Source: Sodalis sp. CWE (GTDB lineage: Bacteria > Pseudomonadota > Gammaproteobacteria > Enterobacterales > Enterobacteriaceae). Taken from it: a stretch of DNA of 64,000 bases. The translations under genes and the position numbers were made by a program. Below the pieces are notes generated by a model. The model was not told where the DNA came from. It saw nothing but the letters and a program-made list of their open reading frames with translations, and made no database searches. Shown in pieces: positions 10,265 through 20,961 of this stretch. The stretch is from assembly GCF_019646055.1 (NCBI RefSeq), contig NZ_JAESFE010000001.1, positions 1 to 64,000 on the forward strand, given 5' to 3'. The stretch's first letter is position 1. The number at the start of each line of letters is the position of its first letter.

Positions 10265-10998
10265 ATAAGACGGATTACAATTTTTATTTTAAGTTTAGAC
10301 CAATTTCCAGTTTTATTTCTATCTAATAATCAGACTAACTAGTCAATACTACAATGAACTAATTGTACCAAATTACTTAGAATTTTTCTTTGATTTTCTT
10401 CAATAAGTAATTTGATAATTTACTGAACAATAGACTTGTTCAGAGCGTTTTTGCTTTTATTAGTTACATATATATAAAATTCTGATAGAGTGAAAAAAAT
10501 TGGTTTTTTTTGATCTACTTAGCATAATGAATAATCAATGAAAAATTCTTTCTATGTTCAGATATCGCTCATAAAAAAATGGTATGATTATTTTTAAATA
10601 TAAAGGTCGAGTAATTGTCATGTCTATTTTTCTAAGGTAGAAAAATTCTACGATATCGGTAATTAGTAAGTTAATTAGTTTTATTAATTATTAACCAACC
10701 CATTTTGATTGAAAAAAAACGAATTTGATAGAGAAGTTCAATAATATGATTACTTAGTTTAAATAATAAATGCAAAGCAAAAATGCATAGAATTGAGTTC
10801 ATATATTTCATTTCAGCTGTTTTTCTTGAAAAATTAATAAAGTAAATAATCCATGCTCATCTCTTATAAGATTCGTTTAACTAGATGATGAAATGTCTAC
10901 TTCAAAATTGTTATATTAACACGTTAATAATTGTGTATCACGTCTATATCAGATGAACTAAGAAAATAATAAAAACTTATTTAATGAGGATCAATATT
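10265..10998. other. Spacer marking the lost menA-rraA-zapB-glpFKX block
   Basis: In E. coli menA, rraA, zapB and glpFKX lie between hslU and fpr; here there is only A+T-rich DNA with no readable remnant. A perfect hairpin with 9-bp arms ATTTTTCTA and loop AGG is at 10626-10646. A second hairpin, with arms GTAGAA/TTCTAC at 10637-10651, overlaps it, so the two folds are mutually exclusive. A separate palindrome near fpr is listed on its own. Confidence 0.55.
10914..10929. promoter_or_regulatory. Palindrome upstream of fpr, possible operator
   Basis: Reads TATTAACACGTTAATA: 7-bp arms around AC, about 70 bp before the fpr start. The position and symmetry would suit a dimeric regulator or a promoter element. 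No regulator can be named, and in such A+T-rich DNA chance is a real alternative. Confidence 0.2.
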
Positions 10999-11745
10999 AT
11001 GTCTGAATGGGTGATAGGTAATGTAGTTCAAGTGAAACATTGGACTGATAATCTTTTTAGTTTAATCATCCGTGCTCCAATTGACCCTTTTGTTGCTGGA
11101 CAGTTTACTAAACTAGGGTTAGAAATTAATGGAAAGAAAATACAAAGGGCTTATTCTTACGTTAATGCACCAAAAAATAGAAATTTGGAATTTTATTTAA
11201 TTGCTGTACCAGGAGGCAAATTTAGCGGGAAACTGCATGCAATGCAACCCGGAAATAATTTAATGATTACTAAAAAAGCAGCAGGTTTTTTTATATTAGA
11301 TGAAATTCCATCCTGCAAATATCTATGGATGCTAGCAACAGGTACCGCTTTAGGTCCATACCTGTCAATATTGGAACAAGGTGATGGACTCGAGCGTTTT
11401 GATAAAATTATTTTAATTCATGCAGTAAGATTCGCTAAAGAATTAAGTTACCTACCGCAAATGCTAAAACTTCAGAGGCGTTTTAATAACAAATTATCTA
11501 TACTAACAATAGTGAGCAGAGAAATAAATCAAGGGTCGCTTACTGGTCGGATCCCTTCTCTTATTAAAGATGGTTCACTAGAACAAGCGATAAACCTAAA
11601 ATTAGAAGCAAAAAACTGTCATGTTATGTTATGCGGCAATCCAAATATGGTACATGATACGCAACAGATTTTAAAAGAAACAAGAGCTATGCAAAAACAT
11701 TTCAAAAACAGTCCTGGACATATAAGTACTGAACATTATTGGTAA
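10999..11745 (+). CDS. fpr: Ferredoxin/flavodoxin-NADP+ reductase
   Basis: FAD enzyme passing electrons between NADPH and flavodoxin or ferredoxin, supplying reductant to radical and Fe-S enzymes. I start at the ATG at 10999 (MSEWVIG) because the AGGA of TGAGGATC lies about 8 nt upstream. The result is then 248 aa, exactly the E. coli length; a longer frame from 10984 would overlap that ribosome-binding site. FAD motif RAYS is at 50-53, the NADP-binding GTALGP at 115-120 and CGNP at 212-215. The C-terminal HYW places the aromatic residue that stacks on the flavin. It is monocistronic, followed by tpiA in the same order as E. coli. Confidence 0.96.
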   Translation: MSEWVIGNVVQVKHWTDNLFSLIIRAPIDPFVAGQFTKLGLEINGKKIQRAYSYVNAPKNRNLEFYLIAVPGGKFSGKLHAMQPGNNLMITKKAAGFFILDEIPSCKYLWMLATGTALGPYLSILEQGDGLERFDKIILIHAVRFAKELSYLPQMLKLQRRFNNKLSILTIVSREINQGSLTGRIPSLIKDGSLEQAINLKLEAKNCHVMLCGNPNMVHDTQQILKETRAMQKHFKNSPGHISTEHYW

Positions 11746-12159
11746 GCAGAATAATGTTCATGATATTTGATTTAACATTAGATTAGATTTCTTTTAAAGA
11801 GAAAGATCCCCCAATAGTTTTTGGCAAATTTTATGTTCTTAATTTAAAAAGAATAAATTTACTTTAATAAAAGTATTACGCCTAATTAAAGATTTTTTTC
11901 AAAAAAACTAAAAACATATTAATAAGCATGCTAAGTTTGTTTAATTTTAAACAAAAAATTTAGATGTTTTTTATAGATACAAAAAGCTTAAAAAAAATAA
12001 AACTGAATTTTCTTTTTTATTTCACTAACCTAAAATGATCAACGTTTAATCCTTTATTATCAAATCTACACATTAGAAAATGTGCAAAAGAGGATATTTC
12101 AATGTTTTTATATGGTCAATCTTGAATAAGAAACCTTCTCTATTCATAGGAGAATAATA
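11746..12159. other. Spacer between fpr and tpiA, nothing recognised
   Basis: About 410 bp of A+T-rich sequence without an open frame. It should carry the tpiA promoter, but no clear element stands out beyond the ribosome-binding site AGGAGA directly before tpiA. Confidence 0.55.
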
Positions 12160-12942
12160 ATGCGTTATCCATTAGTAATAGGTAATTGGAAACTTAACGG
12201 AAATAAAACCACTATTAGTGAATTACTTACGGTGATAAAAGCTGAACTCAATAGTTTCACTGTTACCTGTAGTGTTGTTATCGCCCCACCGATGATTTAT
12301 CTTGATTTAGTTAAGCGTTATCTTGATAAAAGTTTGATTATGTTAGGTGCTCAAAATGTCGACATTCATATTTCCGGACCCTATACTGGAGAAATTTCTT
12401 CTGAAATGCTTAAAGATATCGGTACGAAATATGTTATTATTGGGCATTCAGAACGACGTATTTATCATAAGGAAAATGATTGGCTTATCGCTAAAAAATT
12501 CTCTATTTTAAAAAAAATAGGATTAATTCCAGTATTATGCATTGGAGAAAATGAAATGGAAAAAAATGCCGGTAAGACTGAAGTGGTATGCGCTTATCAA
12601 ATTGATTCCATATTAAATCATTTAGACATTAAAGCGTTTGAGAATATTGTTATTGCTTATGAACCGATTTGGGCTATTGGCACTGGAAAATCTGCTACTC
12701 CATCACAAGCACAAAAAGTACATGAATTTATCCGAAAACACATTGCTGTGCACGATGCAGCAATTGCAAAACGTGTTATCATTCAATATGGTGGATCGGT
12801 TAATACCCATAATGCTGCTGAATTTTTTTCTCAGCCAGACATTGATGGCGCCTTAGTTGGTCAAGCTTCTCTGAATGCTTATACTTTTTCAGCTATTATC
12901 AAGGCTGCTTCTATAATAAAGCAAGAAAAACTTGATAGTTAA
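12160..12942 (+). CDS. tpiA: Triosephosphate isomerase
   Basis: Interconverts dihydroxyacetone phosphate and glyceraldehyde 3-phosphate in glycolysis. It is 260 aa (E. coli 255). Catalytic residues are visible: K11 in GNWKLNG, H96 in IIGHSERR and E168 in [11 protein letters not shown]. The mobile loop [11 protein letters not shown] is intact. The phosphate-binding GGASL near the end reads GQASL here, replacing a normally invariant glycine; I expect the enzyme still works, but the change is unusual. AGGAGA precedes ATG. It is convergent with mrcB. Confidence 0.97.
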   Translation: MRYPLVIGNWKLNGNKTTISELLTVIKAELNSFTVTCSVVIAPPMIYLDLVKRYLDKSLIMLGAQNVDIHISGPYTGEISSEMLKDIGTKYVIIGHSERRIYHKENDWLIAKKFSILKKIGLIPVLCIGENEMEKNAGKTEVVCAYQIDSILNHLDIKAFENIVIAYEPIWAIGTGKSATPSQAQKVHEFIRKHIAVHDAAIAKRVIIQYGGSVNTHNAAEFFSQPDIDGALVGQASLNAYTFSAIIKAASIIKQEKLDS

Positions 12943-12961
12943 AATTTCAAAAAATTAACAC

Positions 12962-12979
12962 CTATCCATCTATGGATAG
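12962..12979. terminator. Hairpin between convergent tpiA and mrcB, possible shared terminator
   Basis: Arms CTATCCA/TGGATAG (7 bp) around TCTA, in the 116-bp gap between two convergent genes. T-runs occur only some 10-25 bp away on each side rather than directly after the stem, so a classical rho-independent terminator is not proven. Confidence 0.3.
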
Positions 12980-13058
12980 ATAGATACAGAATTAAAATTT
13001 TCTTTTTTCAATAAAAAGATTTTTTTCATCTTTCTATAAAAATTACAATTTTAGATAA

Positions 13059-15455
13059 CTAATTTATTTTCATCTCCAATGAAGATGAGCAAAGTAAATT
13101 TGGATTATCAGTCCAAACTGGTAATGTACGTACTCCATCACTACTGTTACAAACAAAATTACCTGCATAGTCAATATACATTTGATTAATGCCATCTGGT
13201 GGTATCAAGTTCAATGTTAATGGCATTTGATTTTCTAAATAAAAATGATAAAGAACTAAAGCACCTTTGGCACCAGTCAATTTTGTAGGACCGTTATTAT
13301 CGCGTCCTACCCAAGTAATAGAAACTTCCTTTCCATCAATACCAACAAACCAACTATCACGAAAGTCATTTGTCGTTCCGGTTTTTGCTGCCAAATGTGA
13401 AGAAGCAAATTTTTTTGATAAAGAACGTGACGTTCCGTACATAGCAACCTGTTGCATTGCATATAGTGTTAAATATGCCGCTTGAGCAGGGATAACTCGT
13501 TCGGCTTGCGGTAAGCTTTGATGTAAAATAGTATTATTTTCTCCTATTACTGATCGCACTGCTGATAAAGCAGCATGGTATCCACCACTAGCAATAGTTT
13601 GAAATTCTTGAGCTACCTCTATTGGAGTTAGGTTTATAGCACCAAGTAGCAGCGATGGTACTGGATTAATTAATGAAGAAGGAATACCTAACTTTTTTAA
13701 AGTGACAATGACACGATCAAGTCCTACTGATAATCCAAGATTCACTGTAGGCACATTCAAAGAATTAGTTAGCGCATCCACTAACATAACCTTACCACGA
13801 AATTGTCGATCGTAATTTTTTGGTGACCAAAGACTACCATTCGGTTGTTTAAAAGCAATTGGTTGATCAGCAGTCCAAGTGTTAAGTCGATATTTATCTG
13901 GTTCGCTTAAAGCAGTTAAATATGTAGCTGGTTTCGCTAAAGATCCTATTGAACGTCGTGCCTGCATTGCGCGGTTAAAACCAGCAAATTGTGGTTCTGC
14001 ACCACCAACCATAGCACGTATTTCTCCGCTAAATCTGTCGACTATAACCATGGCAGCTTCCAGATCCTTAATACCACGATTTGATCGAAGCATTTGAATG
14101 CCAACTTCTACCGCTTTTTCTGCTGCTTTCTGTGAAAGAAGATCTAATGTAGTAAAAATTTTAGTGCCAGATAAATCTTCAATTTTTTCTCCTAGTTTTT
14201 TCTGTAATTCTTCACAAACCTTTTGTATAAAAGCCGGTTGAGATGCTAATATTTCTTTTTTTGGCTGAACTTCTAATGGACGAGCAATTAGTACGTTGTA
14301 TAATTTGCTATCTATTATTTTTTGATTTTCTAATAATTTTAGGATTTGATTTCTTCTCTCTAATGTTAGATCGGCATTACGCCAAGGATTATATAAGGAT
14401 GCTCCTTTTACCATTCCTACTAACACTGCTTGCTGACCAAGATTTAACTCATTAATCGGACAACCAAAATAATATAAGCTGGCTAATGGAAAACCTCGAA
14501 TTTGATCGTTTTTATCTTGACCAAGATATACTTCATTTAAGTATAGTTCTAAAATGCGATTTTTATCACACCGCCAACTTAAAATAAGGGCCATATAAGC
14601 TTCATTAATCTTACGCCATAGTGAGCGTTTGTTAGATAAAAATAGATTTTTAACCAACTGTTGTGTCAGTGTGCTACCCCCTTGCACTGCACGTCCAGCA
14701 GTAATGTTTGCCAAAAAGGCACGACAAATAGAAGTAAAATTAATACCATCGTGTTGGTAAAAATATCTATCTTCTGTGGCAATCAAGATTTTTGTTAGAA
14801 AATCTGGAAAGTCAGAAAGAGGTATAAACAAACGTTGTTTACCTTTTGGTGAATTTAGCATTGTAATGAGTAATGGATCGAGACGAAAAAGTCCAAAGTT
14901 TCGCCCAGTGTTTTGATTTTTTATTTCTAATAGTTTATCCCTTTCAAAGGTCATACATACATGTATTTGTCCTTCTTTCCCATCCGGGAAATTAAATGGA
15001 CGTCGTAATAGTTCAATACTATTGCCCTGCACGATAAATTCACCAGGGTGCGTAATGTGAGATACTTCACGATATTTCAAATTTTCCAATAATGTTATTA
15101 TGTTGCTTTGACTATAAAAATTACCAGGCTCTAATATTACTATACGACTATAAACAGCTGCAGGAAATTTCCAAACTTTTCCGTTAACACAATTTCGAAT
15201 TTTTATATCTAAATGTACGCCATAAACTAAAATGACGATTATTGCTAATATCAAAAAAACACCAATAGACCAATTTTTTATTCGGCCATTTTTTCTTTTT
15301 TTTGAAATGATTCTATTTGAACATGAATACAGAGAATATTCTTCTTTAGTTTTATTACCTTGCAGATAATTAAGGAAGGGTCCATTTCTATTCGAAGTCT
15401 TGAGATTCGCTGATCGCTTGTAACGACTTATAGGTTCACGATCATTCCAAGACAT
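13059..15455 (-). CDS. mrcB: Penicillin-binding protein 1B (bifunctional transglycosylase/transpeptidase)
   Basis: Class A PBP that polymerises lipid II and cross-links peptidoglycan. I start at ATG 15455 because GGGGAGG lies 7 nt upstream; a GTG three codons earlier overlaps that site. It is 798 aa (E. coli 844). It has a basic cytoplasmic N-terminus, one transmembrane helix (about 63-82), a UB2H-like region and a GT51 domain with [12 protein letters not shown] (E228) and [12 protein letters not shown]. The transpeptidase domain has S505-L-A-K508, SLN (565-567) and KTGT (691-694). The E. coli Gln-rich C-terminal tail is missing, as is the acidic part of the N-terminus. With FtsI it shows that the symbiont keeps a cross-linked wall. 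Confidence 0.97.
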   Translation of the reverse strand: MSWNDREPISRYKRSANLKTSNRNGPFLNYLQGNKTKEEYSLYSCSNRIISKKRKNGRIKNWSIGVFLILAIIVILVYGVHLDIKIRNCVNGKVWKFPAAVYSRIVILEPGNFYSQSNIITLLENLKYREVSHITHPGEFIVQGNSIELLRRPFNFPDGKEGQIHVCMTFERDKLLEIKNQNTGRNFGLFRLDPLLITMLNSPKGKQRLFIPLSDFPDFLTKILIATEDRYFYQHDGINFTSICRAFLANITAGRAVQGGSTLTQQLVKNLFLSNKRSLWRKINEAYMALILSWRCDKNRILELYLNEVYLGQDKNDQIRGFPLASLYYFGCPINELNLGQQAVLVGMVKGASLYNPWRNADLTLERRNQILKLLENQKIIDSKLYNVLIARPLEVQPKKEILASQPAFIQKVCEELQKKLGEKIEDLSGTKIFTTLDLLSQKAAEKAVEVGIQMLRSNRGIKDLEAAMVIVDRFSGEIRAMVGGAEPQFAGFNRAMQARRSIGSLAKPATYLTALSEPDKYRLNTWTADQPIAFKQPNGSLWSPKNYDRQFRGKVMLVDALTNSLNVPTVNLGLSVGLDRVIVTLKKLGIPSSLINPVPSLLLGAINLTPIEVAQEFQTIASGGYHAALSAVRSVIGENNTILHQSLPQAERVIPAQAAYLTLYAMQQVAMYGTSRSLSKKFASSHLAAKTGTTNDFRDSWFVGIDGKEVSITWVGRDNNGPTKLTGAKGALVLYHFYLENQMPLTLNLIPPDGINQMYIDYAGNFVCNSSDGVRTLPVWTDNPNLLCSSSLEMKIN

Positions 15456-17246
15456 TACTTCCACCTCCCCTTAAGGAATCTTCTAATGACTAATTATTGG
15501 AGTAATTTCGTTCGTTTTTTTTAGCACTTTTAATTTAACTAAAAATAGATATTATGGATTTTTATGAGATAAATTCTTATCTCATTATTAACCATAATCG
15601 AAATTATACAACTGTATATTTATACTTTATAATGACAATCTATGAAAGATACAAAACGAGTACAGTGTCATTATATAGATTCCTTTATACCATTTAAAAA
15701 AATACATATAATTTTTTATCAAATTCTAATTTAGAAAATCTCACAGAAACATAAAAGACCCATTGTTCTTCTATAAAGAATGGAATTTTTAGTTTTTTCC
15801 GTCTTATCAATACACTGGATCTAATTATTGTTCTATACGACAGTTTTTAAATCTTATTCTTTTATAAGAAATCGCTATAAGATAAACACGACATATCAAA
15901 ATGGCATGAAGAATAAAATAATTTTTTCTTTTCTTTTTTTATATCATAGATGAATTTTGCATCAAAATTATTTTTAACTACTAAAAAGATTTTTGATAAT
16001 GGTTTTCATTATAAAATGAATTTATTATTATCAGTTCTGTTTTACTACCACTAAATCTAGTGTTCGTTAGGCATGCTTGAAGAAAAACCAGACGTCTTTT
16101 GCGTTTAAAGAACGTTCTGTCTTTCAGACAGAATAGTTTGGAAAGAGTAAAATTCGATTCAACAATTAAAAATCAGCCTTTAACAAAAAATCAAAAAGAA
16201 AAAGATCTATTTTAGAAAAATCTTTCTCCAATTTCCTTATCAGGAGGATACCACTGATAATATTTTGTAAAAGTTTTAACTGAAAACATCAACAGTAACT
16301 AGAAATTAAATTTGTGAATTACCAATTTAAGTATCGTTTTTCTTTATGAAGTTTCTTTCCTATATAATCAATTGCTAATGTTCATATAGAATTCTATAGA
16401 TGAATAAAAATTTAGATCATTGTCTTTTTAAGAATTAATATCTCCACCGCGATTATTAGGATACAATTGCAGTGGTTATAGTCTTGAAAGACAAAAAAGA
16501 AACATATGTAAGTAAAGACCAATTGTTTTTTTAAAAAAATCAAAAAACTTAAAAATTGATTAAGCAAAAAATAAAGCTAACCATATATTATTATTTTTGT
16601 AACCAGAGTAGAAATACTGATTTTTTTTGGCCTTACAGACGCTTCTTTAAAAGAAGAACAATTAAGATAAAACTAAAAAATATGAATGAAAAATTTGAAC
16701 TTATCAAAAACATTAAAATTTCTTAAAATAGAAGGGAATAAATTTGAATTAAATGTGCATTTGATAAGAAATCAAGTATTTAAATTTAAAACAGGCAAGA
16801 CTATTTCGATGGTACACTTTTTGTGAAATTCTGATTATATTTTGCAGAAAGTAAAAAGTAGAATCGATATAAAACATGTAATGTAGTCTGATTGTTTAAA
16901 AATTATCTTTATTAAAATATGACATTATGGCGTTGTTTTTTTATTTACATGTTTCCATAGGAAAATTAACTCATGCTCAGGATTTACTTAATTCCACTTT
17001 CTTTTGTAAGAAAACTGTTCTCACACTGTTTATTTTAAATTAGCAATTTCTAATTTACTACAAACTGAACAGTAAATTAATTAAAAATTTTTTTAACTAA
17101 ATGACGAAAATATTTTGTCTCTAACTTAGATAACTTTTTAATTTTATGAATGAACACTAATTATAAGACCTTTACTTGAAAAAATTAAATATTTCATATG
17201 AAATTTAACTAAAATCACAAACGACCCATAAGGGAAATTCTATTTG
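15456..17246. other. 1.8-kb divergent spacer; hrpB-to-gluQ interval lost
   Basis: E. coli carries hrpB, ligT, sfsA, dksA and gluQ between mrcB and pcnB. I searched by eye for dksA (zinc-finger CxxC blocks) and gluQ and found no convincing remnant. Visible structures are perfect hairpins: arms ATGAGATAA around ATTC at 15564-15585, about 110 bp upstream of mrcB; TTCTGTCT around TTC at 16115-16133; and CTTCTT around TAA at 16642-16656. None has a U-tract. The ribosome-binding site AAGGGA at 17230-17235 belongs to pcnB. Confidence 0.55.
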
Positions 17247-18413
17247 ATGATTGTTCCGCATAATCAGTATGCTATTTCTCACGAAAAGATCAGCATAAAC
17301 GCGTTAAAAGTTCTTTATCGGCTAAAAAAAGTAGGGTATCGAGCTTACCTAGTTGGAGGTAGCGTACGCGATCTAATTCTCGGTAAACAACCAAAAGATT
17401 TTGATATTGCTACTAACGCTACTCCGGAGCAAATTCGCAAAATATTCCGCAATTGTCGCTTAGTTGGTCGGCGTTTTCGTCTTGCTCATATTATGTTTAG
17501 ATCTGAAACTATCGAAGTTGCTACTTTTCGCGGCCATCACCAAACATTAGAGATTAAAAAATTTAAAAACAGAACAGATTATATCAACCAAAATGGTATG
17601 TTGTTGTGTGATAATATATTTGGCTCTATTGAAGAAGATGCTCAACGCCGTGATTTTTCTATAAATAGCTTATATTACGATGTAACTAAATTCACTTTAT
17701 ATGATTATACTGGCGGCCTAAACGATCTGAAGAGAGGGATTATACGCCTGATTGGAGATCCAGAAACTCGTTATCGCGAAGATCCAATTCGCATGCTACG
17801 CGCAATACGTTTTTCTGCTAGATTGAATATATCTATCAGTTTTGAAACGGCAGAACCAATCTCTCGTTTAGTCAAATTGCTTTATCATATTCCTTCTGCA
17901 AGGTTGCTTGAAGAGGCTCTCAAATTATTTCAAACAAGAAGCGGTGAAATTACCTACCAATTATTATGTAAATATCAACTATTCAAATTTTTATTTCCAC
18001 CAACTAACAGTAATCTTGAAAAGGAAAATTATCTCGTAAAGCAAATACTAATCTATGCATTAGCAAGCTCAGATCGTTTTTTTAAAAAAAATATGTATGT
18101 TCATCCAGCTTTTTTGTTTTCTGCGATCTTATGGTATCCACTGTTAACTCGTGTAAAAAATTTAATTCAGAGAGATAACATCTCCTATACTAATGCGTTT
18201 TTTTTAGCAATAAAAGACATACTTAACCAGCAATGTAAAATTTTAGTTATTCCAAAACGTTGGGTTATTTTAATACGAGATATATGGCAACTGCAATTGC
18301 AACTATCAAAACGTCAGTGTAAAATTGCTGATAAATTAATTAAGCAACCTAAATTCTACGCTGCCTATAATTTATTCAAATTGCGTGCTAAAATTGAAAA
18401 AATATCAAATTAA
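17247..18413 (+). CDS. pcnB: Poly(A) polymerase I, C-terminally shortened
   Basis: Class II nucleotidyltransferase that adds 3' poly(A) tails to RNA and so promotes decay. I start at ATG 17247 after AAGGGA, giving 388 aa against 465 in E. coli. The polymerase core LVGGSVRD and KDFDI carries catalytic aspartates D51 and D53. The block [11 protein letters not shown] fits the signature separating bacterial poly(A) polymerases from CCA-adding enzymes. The neighbourhood pcnB-folK also matches E. coli pcnB. The basic Arg-rich C-terminal tail of E. coli PcnB is absent, ending after LRAKIEK. A CCA-adding role cannot be excluded from sequence; tRNA-Trp in this window needs one. Confidence 0.9.
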   Translation: MIVPHNQYAISHEKISINALKVLYRLKKVGYRAYLVGGSVRDLILGKQPKDFDIATNATPEQIRKIFRNCRLVGRRFRLAHIMFRSETIEVATFRGHHQTLEIKKFKNRTDYINQNGMLLCDNIFGSIEEDAQRRDFSINSLYYDVTKFTLYDYTGGLNDLKRGIIRLIGDPETRYREDPIRMLRAIRFSARLNISISFETAEPISRLVKLLYHIPSARLLEEALKLFQTRSGEITYQLLCKYQLFKFLFPPTNSNLEKENYLVKQILIYALASSDRFFKKNMYVHPAFLFSAILWYPLLTRVKNLIQRDNISYTNAFFLAIKDILNQQCKILVIPKRWVILIRDIWQLQLQLSKRQCKIADKLIKQPKFYAAYNLFKLRAKIEKISN

Positions 18414-18555
18414 AAAAATATTGTCTACAGGAAGTAAAAATAATCTTTTAGAACTTTATAATAAAAAAGAAAACCCATTGTTTTAAATGAAAAAAAGTCT
18501 ATATTGATTAAACATAACCGCTCAAAATTTCTAATGACGATAGTACTCAAAATGT

Positions 18556-19050
18556 ATGGAACGTGTGTGGCTTTCTATAGGAAGCAATCTTTCGAATCCC
18601 TTACAAAAGGTTAATAATGCTATTAAAGCATTAAAAGATTTGCCAAAAACGCGGCTTGTTGCTTGCTCATCCTATTATCGGAGTCGTCCATTAGGACTAA
18701 AAAATCAACCTGATTTTTTAAATGCCGTAGTCGCTTTAGATACAAACTTGGCACCAGGAACATTACTTATTTATATTCAAAAAATTGAACTATGTCAAGG
18801 TCGTATACGTACGAAAAATCGTTTTGGACCTCGTACATTAGATTTGGATATTTTATTGTTTGGTAAAAAGATTATTATAGAAAATCATTTGGTGATACCA
18901 CATTATGATATGTATAGACGAGAATTTGTACTTTATCCCCTTTCTGAAATCGCGCCAGATTTAAAGCTTCCTAATGGCGTTTTGATATCTAATCAATTAC
19001 AACAAGTTCCGTTTAATGGACTGACTTGTTGGGGAAAAAAAGATGTTTAA
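18556..19050 (+). CDS. folK: 6-hydroxymethyl-7,8-dihydropterin pyrophosphokinase
   Basis: Transfers pyrophosphate from ATP to 6-hydroxymethyl-dihydropterin in folate synthesis. It is 164 aa (E. coli 159). SIGSNL starts the fold, the pterin-binding region is RPLGLKNQPDFLNAVV, and the Mg-binding block GPRTLDLDI carries D96 and D98. The start is ATG 18556; the ribosome-binding site is weak. It follows pcnB by 142 bp and precedes panB by 239 bp, the E. coli order. It indicates that folate is at least partly made by the symbiont. Confidence 0.96.
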   Translation: MERVWLSIGSNLSNPLQKVNNAIKALKDLPKTRLVACSSYYRSRPLGLKNQPDFLNAVVALDTNLAPGTLLIYIQKIELCQGRIRTKNRFGPRTLDLDILLFGKKIIIENHLVIPHYDMYRREFVLYPLSEIAPDLKLPNGVLISNQLQQVPFNGLTCWGKKDV

Positions 19051-19289
19051 TGAAAAGTAAAGAGATCTTTATGTCGTAAAGCTTATGTTTATTCTATTTA
19101 TAGAGATGATTTTCTCTGCTTATTAGATAAATTTTTATCAAATATAATAATTTCTATTTTTAAATAGAACGAAAATTTCAGCGTTCTTACTAATTAATCG
19201 ATATGTATATCAAAAAAATTTTTAAGATAATCTATTAATATTTAGCTCTAAATAGAAGATAGTTAGAATGGAGGTTTGTTAAAAAAACT

Positions 19290-20081
19290 ATGGTAACAAT
19301 TTCTCATTTACAGGAATGGAAGCGGGAACAATTTAAATTTGCCTCTATTACCGCCTATGATGCCACGTTTGCACGCCTTTTTTCTAAAAATGGAGTTAAA
19401 GTGATTCTAGTTGGAGATTCTCTTGGAATGACTATACAAGGACATAATTCTACTTTACCAGTTATCTTAAATGATATGGTATACCATATTCGCTGTGTAC
19501 GACAAGGAGCACCTTCTTGCTTTCTTTTGGCTGATTTACCATTTATGACTTATGCAACGCCATCTCAAGCTTTCGAGAACGCAGCAAAACTAATGCGTGC
19601 GGGAGCTAACATGGTTAAGTTAGAAGGAGGTGGTGCATGGTTAGCTGATACTATCAGAAATTTAGTCATGCGTTCGATACCTGTTTGCGGACATCTTGGT
19701 CTAACTCCGCAATCGGTTAATATGCTTGGAGGATACAAGGTCCAAGGTAAAAATATGAATGATGCAGAACAATTATTGGCTGACGCGCATATTTTAGCAA
19801 AAGCGGGAATGCAACTTCTAGTTTTGGAATGCGTGCCAAGTAAGCTTGCGGAGCAAGTAACATCTGAACTAACTATTCCAATTATTGGAATAGGTGCTGG
19901 GTCTAAAACTGATGGACAAATTTTAGTTATGCAAGACGTTCTTGGTATTACAGAGGATATTAATATGCCTACCTTTGCTAAAAACTTTTTAGCATCCGAA
20001 GGAAATATTCCTGCTGCTGTGCGTTGTTATATCCAAGAAGTTGAATCAGGACAGTTTCCTGCATTGGAACATAGTTTTTAG
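19290..20081 (+). CDS. panB: 3-methyl-2-oxobutanoate hydroxymethyltransferase (ketopantoate hydroxymethyltransferase)
   Basis: Adds a hydroxymethyl group from methylene-tetrahydrofolate to 2-ketoisovalerate to make ketopantoate. It is 263 aa (E. coli 264) and aligns throughout. Mg ligands and active-site residues are visible: D43 in VGDSLGM, D82 in ADLPFM, K110 and E112 in VKLEGG, and E180 in LVLECVP. A GGAGG element lies about 15 nt before ATG, which is longer than usual. It runs in tandem with panC 16 bp downstream. It needs ketoisovalerate from valine metabolism, which may be a host or symbiont supply. Confidence 0.97.
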   Translation: MVTISHLQEWKREQFKFASITAYDATFARLFSKNGVKVILVGDSLGMTIQGHNSTLPVILNDMVYHIRCVRQGAPSCFLLADLPFMTYATPSQAFENAAKLMRAGANMVKLEGGGAWLADTIRNLVMRSIPVCGHLGLTPQSVNMLGGYKVQGKNMNDAEQLLADAHILAKAGMQLLVLECVPSKLAEQVTSELTIPIIGIGAGSKTDGQILVMQDVLGITEDINMPTFAKNFLASEGNIPAAVRCYIQEVESGQFPALEHSF

Positions 20082-20097
20082 AAGTAGAAGAGGTACA

Positions 20098-20961
20098 GTG
20101 CTTATTATCGAATCACCAAAATTACTGCGCCATACGGTTAAACAATGGCATCAAAAGTGCAATCGTATAGCCCTTATTCCTACCATGGGAAATTTACACG
20201 ACGGACACATGGCATTAATTGATGCTGGGAAGACTTATGCAGACAAAGTTTTGGTCAGTATATTTATTAATCCTATGCAATTTGACCAATTTGAAGATCT
20301 ACTAAAATATCCGCGTACCCCAAGGAAGGACTATGAAAAATTGATTAAAAAAGGCGTAGATGTGGTTTTTGCACCAAAAATAGAATCCATTTATCCTAAT
20401 GGTCTTGATAATCAAACTTCTGTTCATGTACCTTCTTACATCACAAATATACTAGAAGGTGAAAGTCGGCCAAATCATTTTTGTGGAGTTTCCACTATTA
20501 TTAGCAAATTATTTAATTTGATTCAACCAAACATGGCTTTCTTTGGGGAAAAAGACTTTCAACAATTACTAGTCATCCGTCAATTAGTAAAAGATATGAA
20601 TTATGACGTTGAGATCATTGGGATACCAACAGTGCGTGATTCTGACGGACTAGCATTTAGTTCGCGCAATAGTCTTCTGAATGCCTCAGAGCGGCATCTG
20701 GCTATTAAATTAAACCAAGTACTTACACAACTTGTAAATCAGTTTTTTGAAAAGAGAAATCATATCGACAAGTTTGATGAATTACTTGAATCAGCAAAAA
20801 AGGAATTGGTAAATTTTGGTATTAAGCCGAACAGACTTGTCGTTAGAGACGCGAAAACATTGAAACCTTTGACAACCAGTAGCCAAAAAGCAATAATTTT
20901 ATTTACCGTTTATATTGGAAACATTCGTCTTATTGACAATGCACAAATAGATTTAATTTAG
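20098..20961 (+). CDS. panC: Pantothenate synthetase (pantoate-beta-alanine ligase)
   Basis: ATP-dependent condensation of pantoate and beta-alanine to pantothenate. I start at GTG 20098 (MLIIESPK) because AGAGG precedes it, panB ends 16 bp upstream and the length becomes 287 aa (E. coli 283). A longer frame would run back into panB. The nucleotide-binding HIGH-like block PTMGNLHDGH is at 28-37, FGEKDFQQL follows, and SSRNS takes the KMSKS-like position. panD, which supplies beta-alanine and neighbours panC in E. coli, does not follow here, so beta-alanine must come from elsewhere. Confidence 0.96.
   Translation: MLIIESPKLLRHTVKQWHQKCNRIALIPTMGNLHDGHMALIDAGKTYADKVLVSIFINPMQFDQFEDLLKYPRTPRKDYEKLIKKGVDVVFAPKIESIYPNGLDNQTSVHVPSYITNILEGESRPNHFCGVSTIISKLFNLIQPNMAFFGEKDFQQLLVIRQLVKDMNYDVEIIGIPTVRDSDGLAFSSRNSLLNASERHLAIKLNQVLTQLVNQFFEKRNHIDKFDELLESAKKELVNFGIKPNRLVVRDAKTLKPLTTSSQKAIILFTVYIGNIRLIDNAQIDLI

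Noticed and set aside
15456-17246. dksA or gluQ pseudogene expected by synteny
   Set aside because: No DksA zinc-finger or GluQ HIGH-like block could be aligned in any plus-strand frame.
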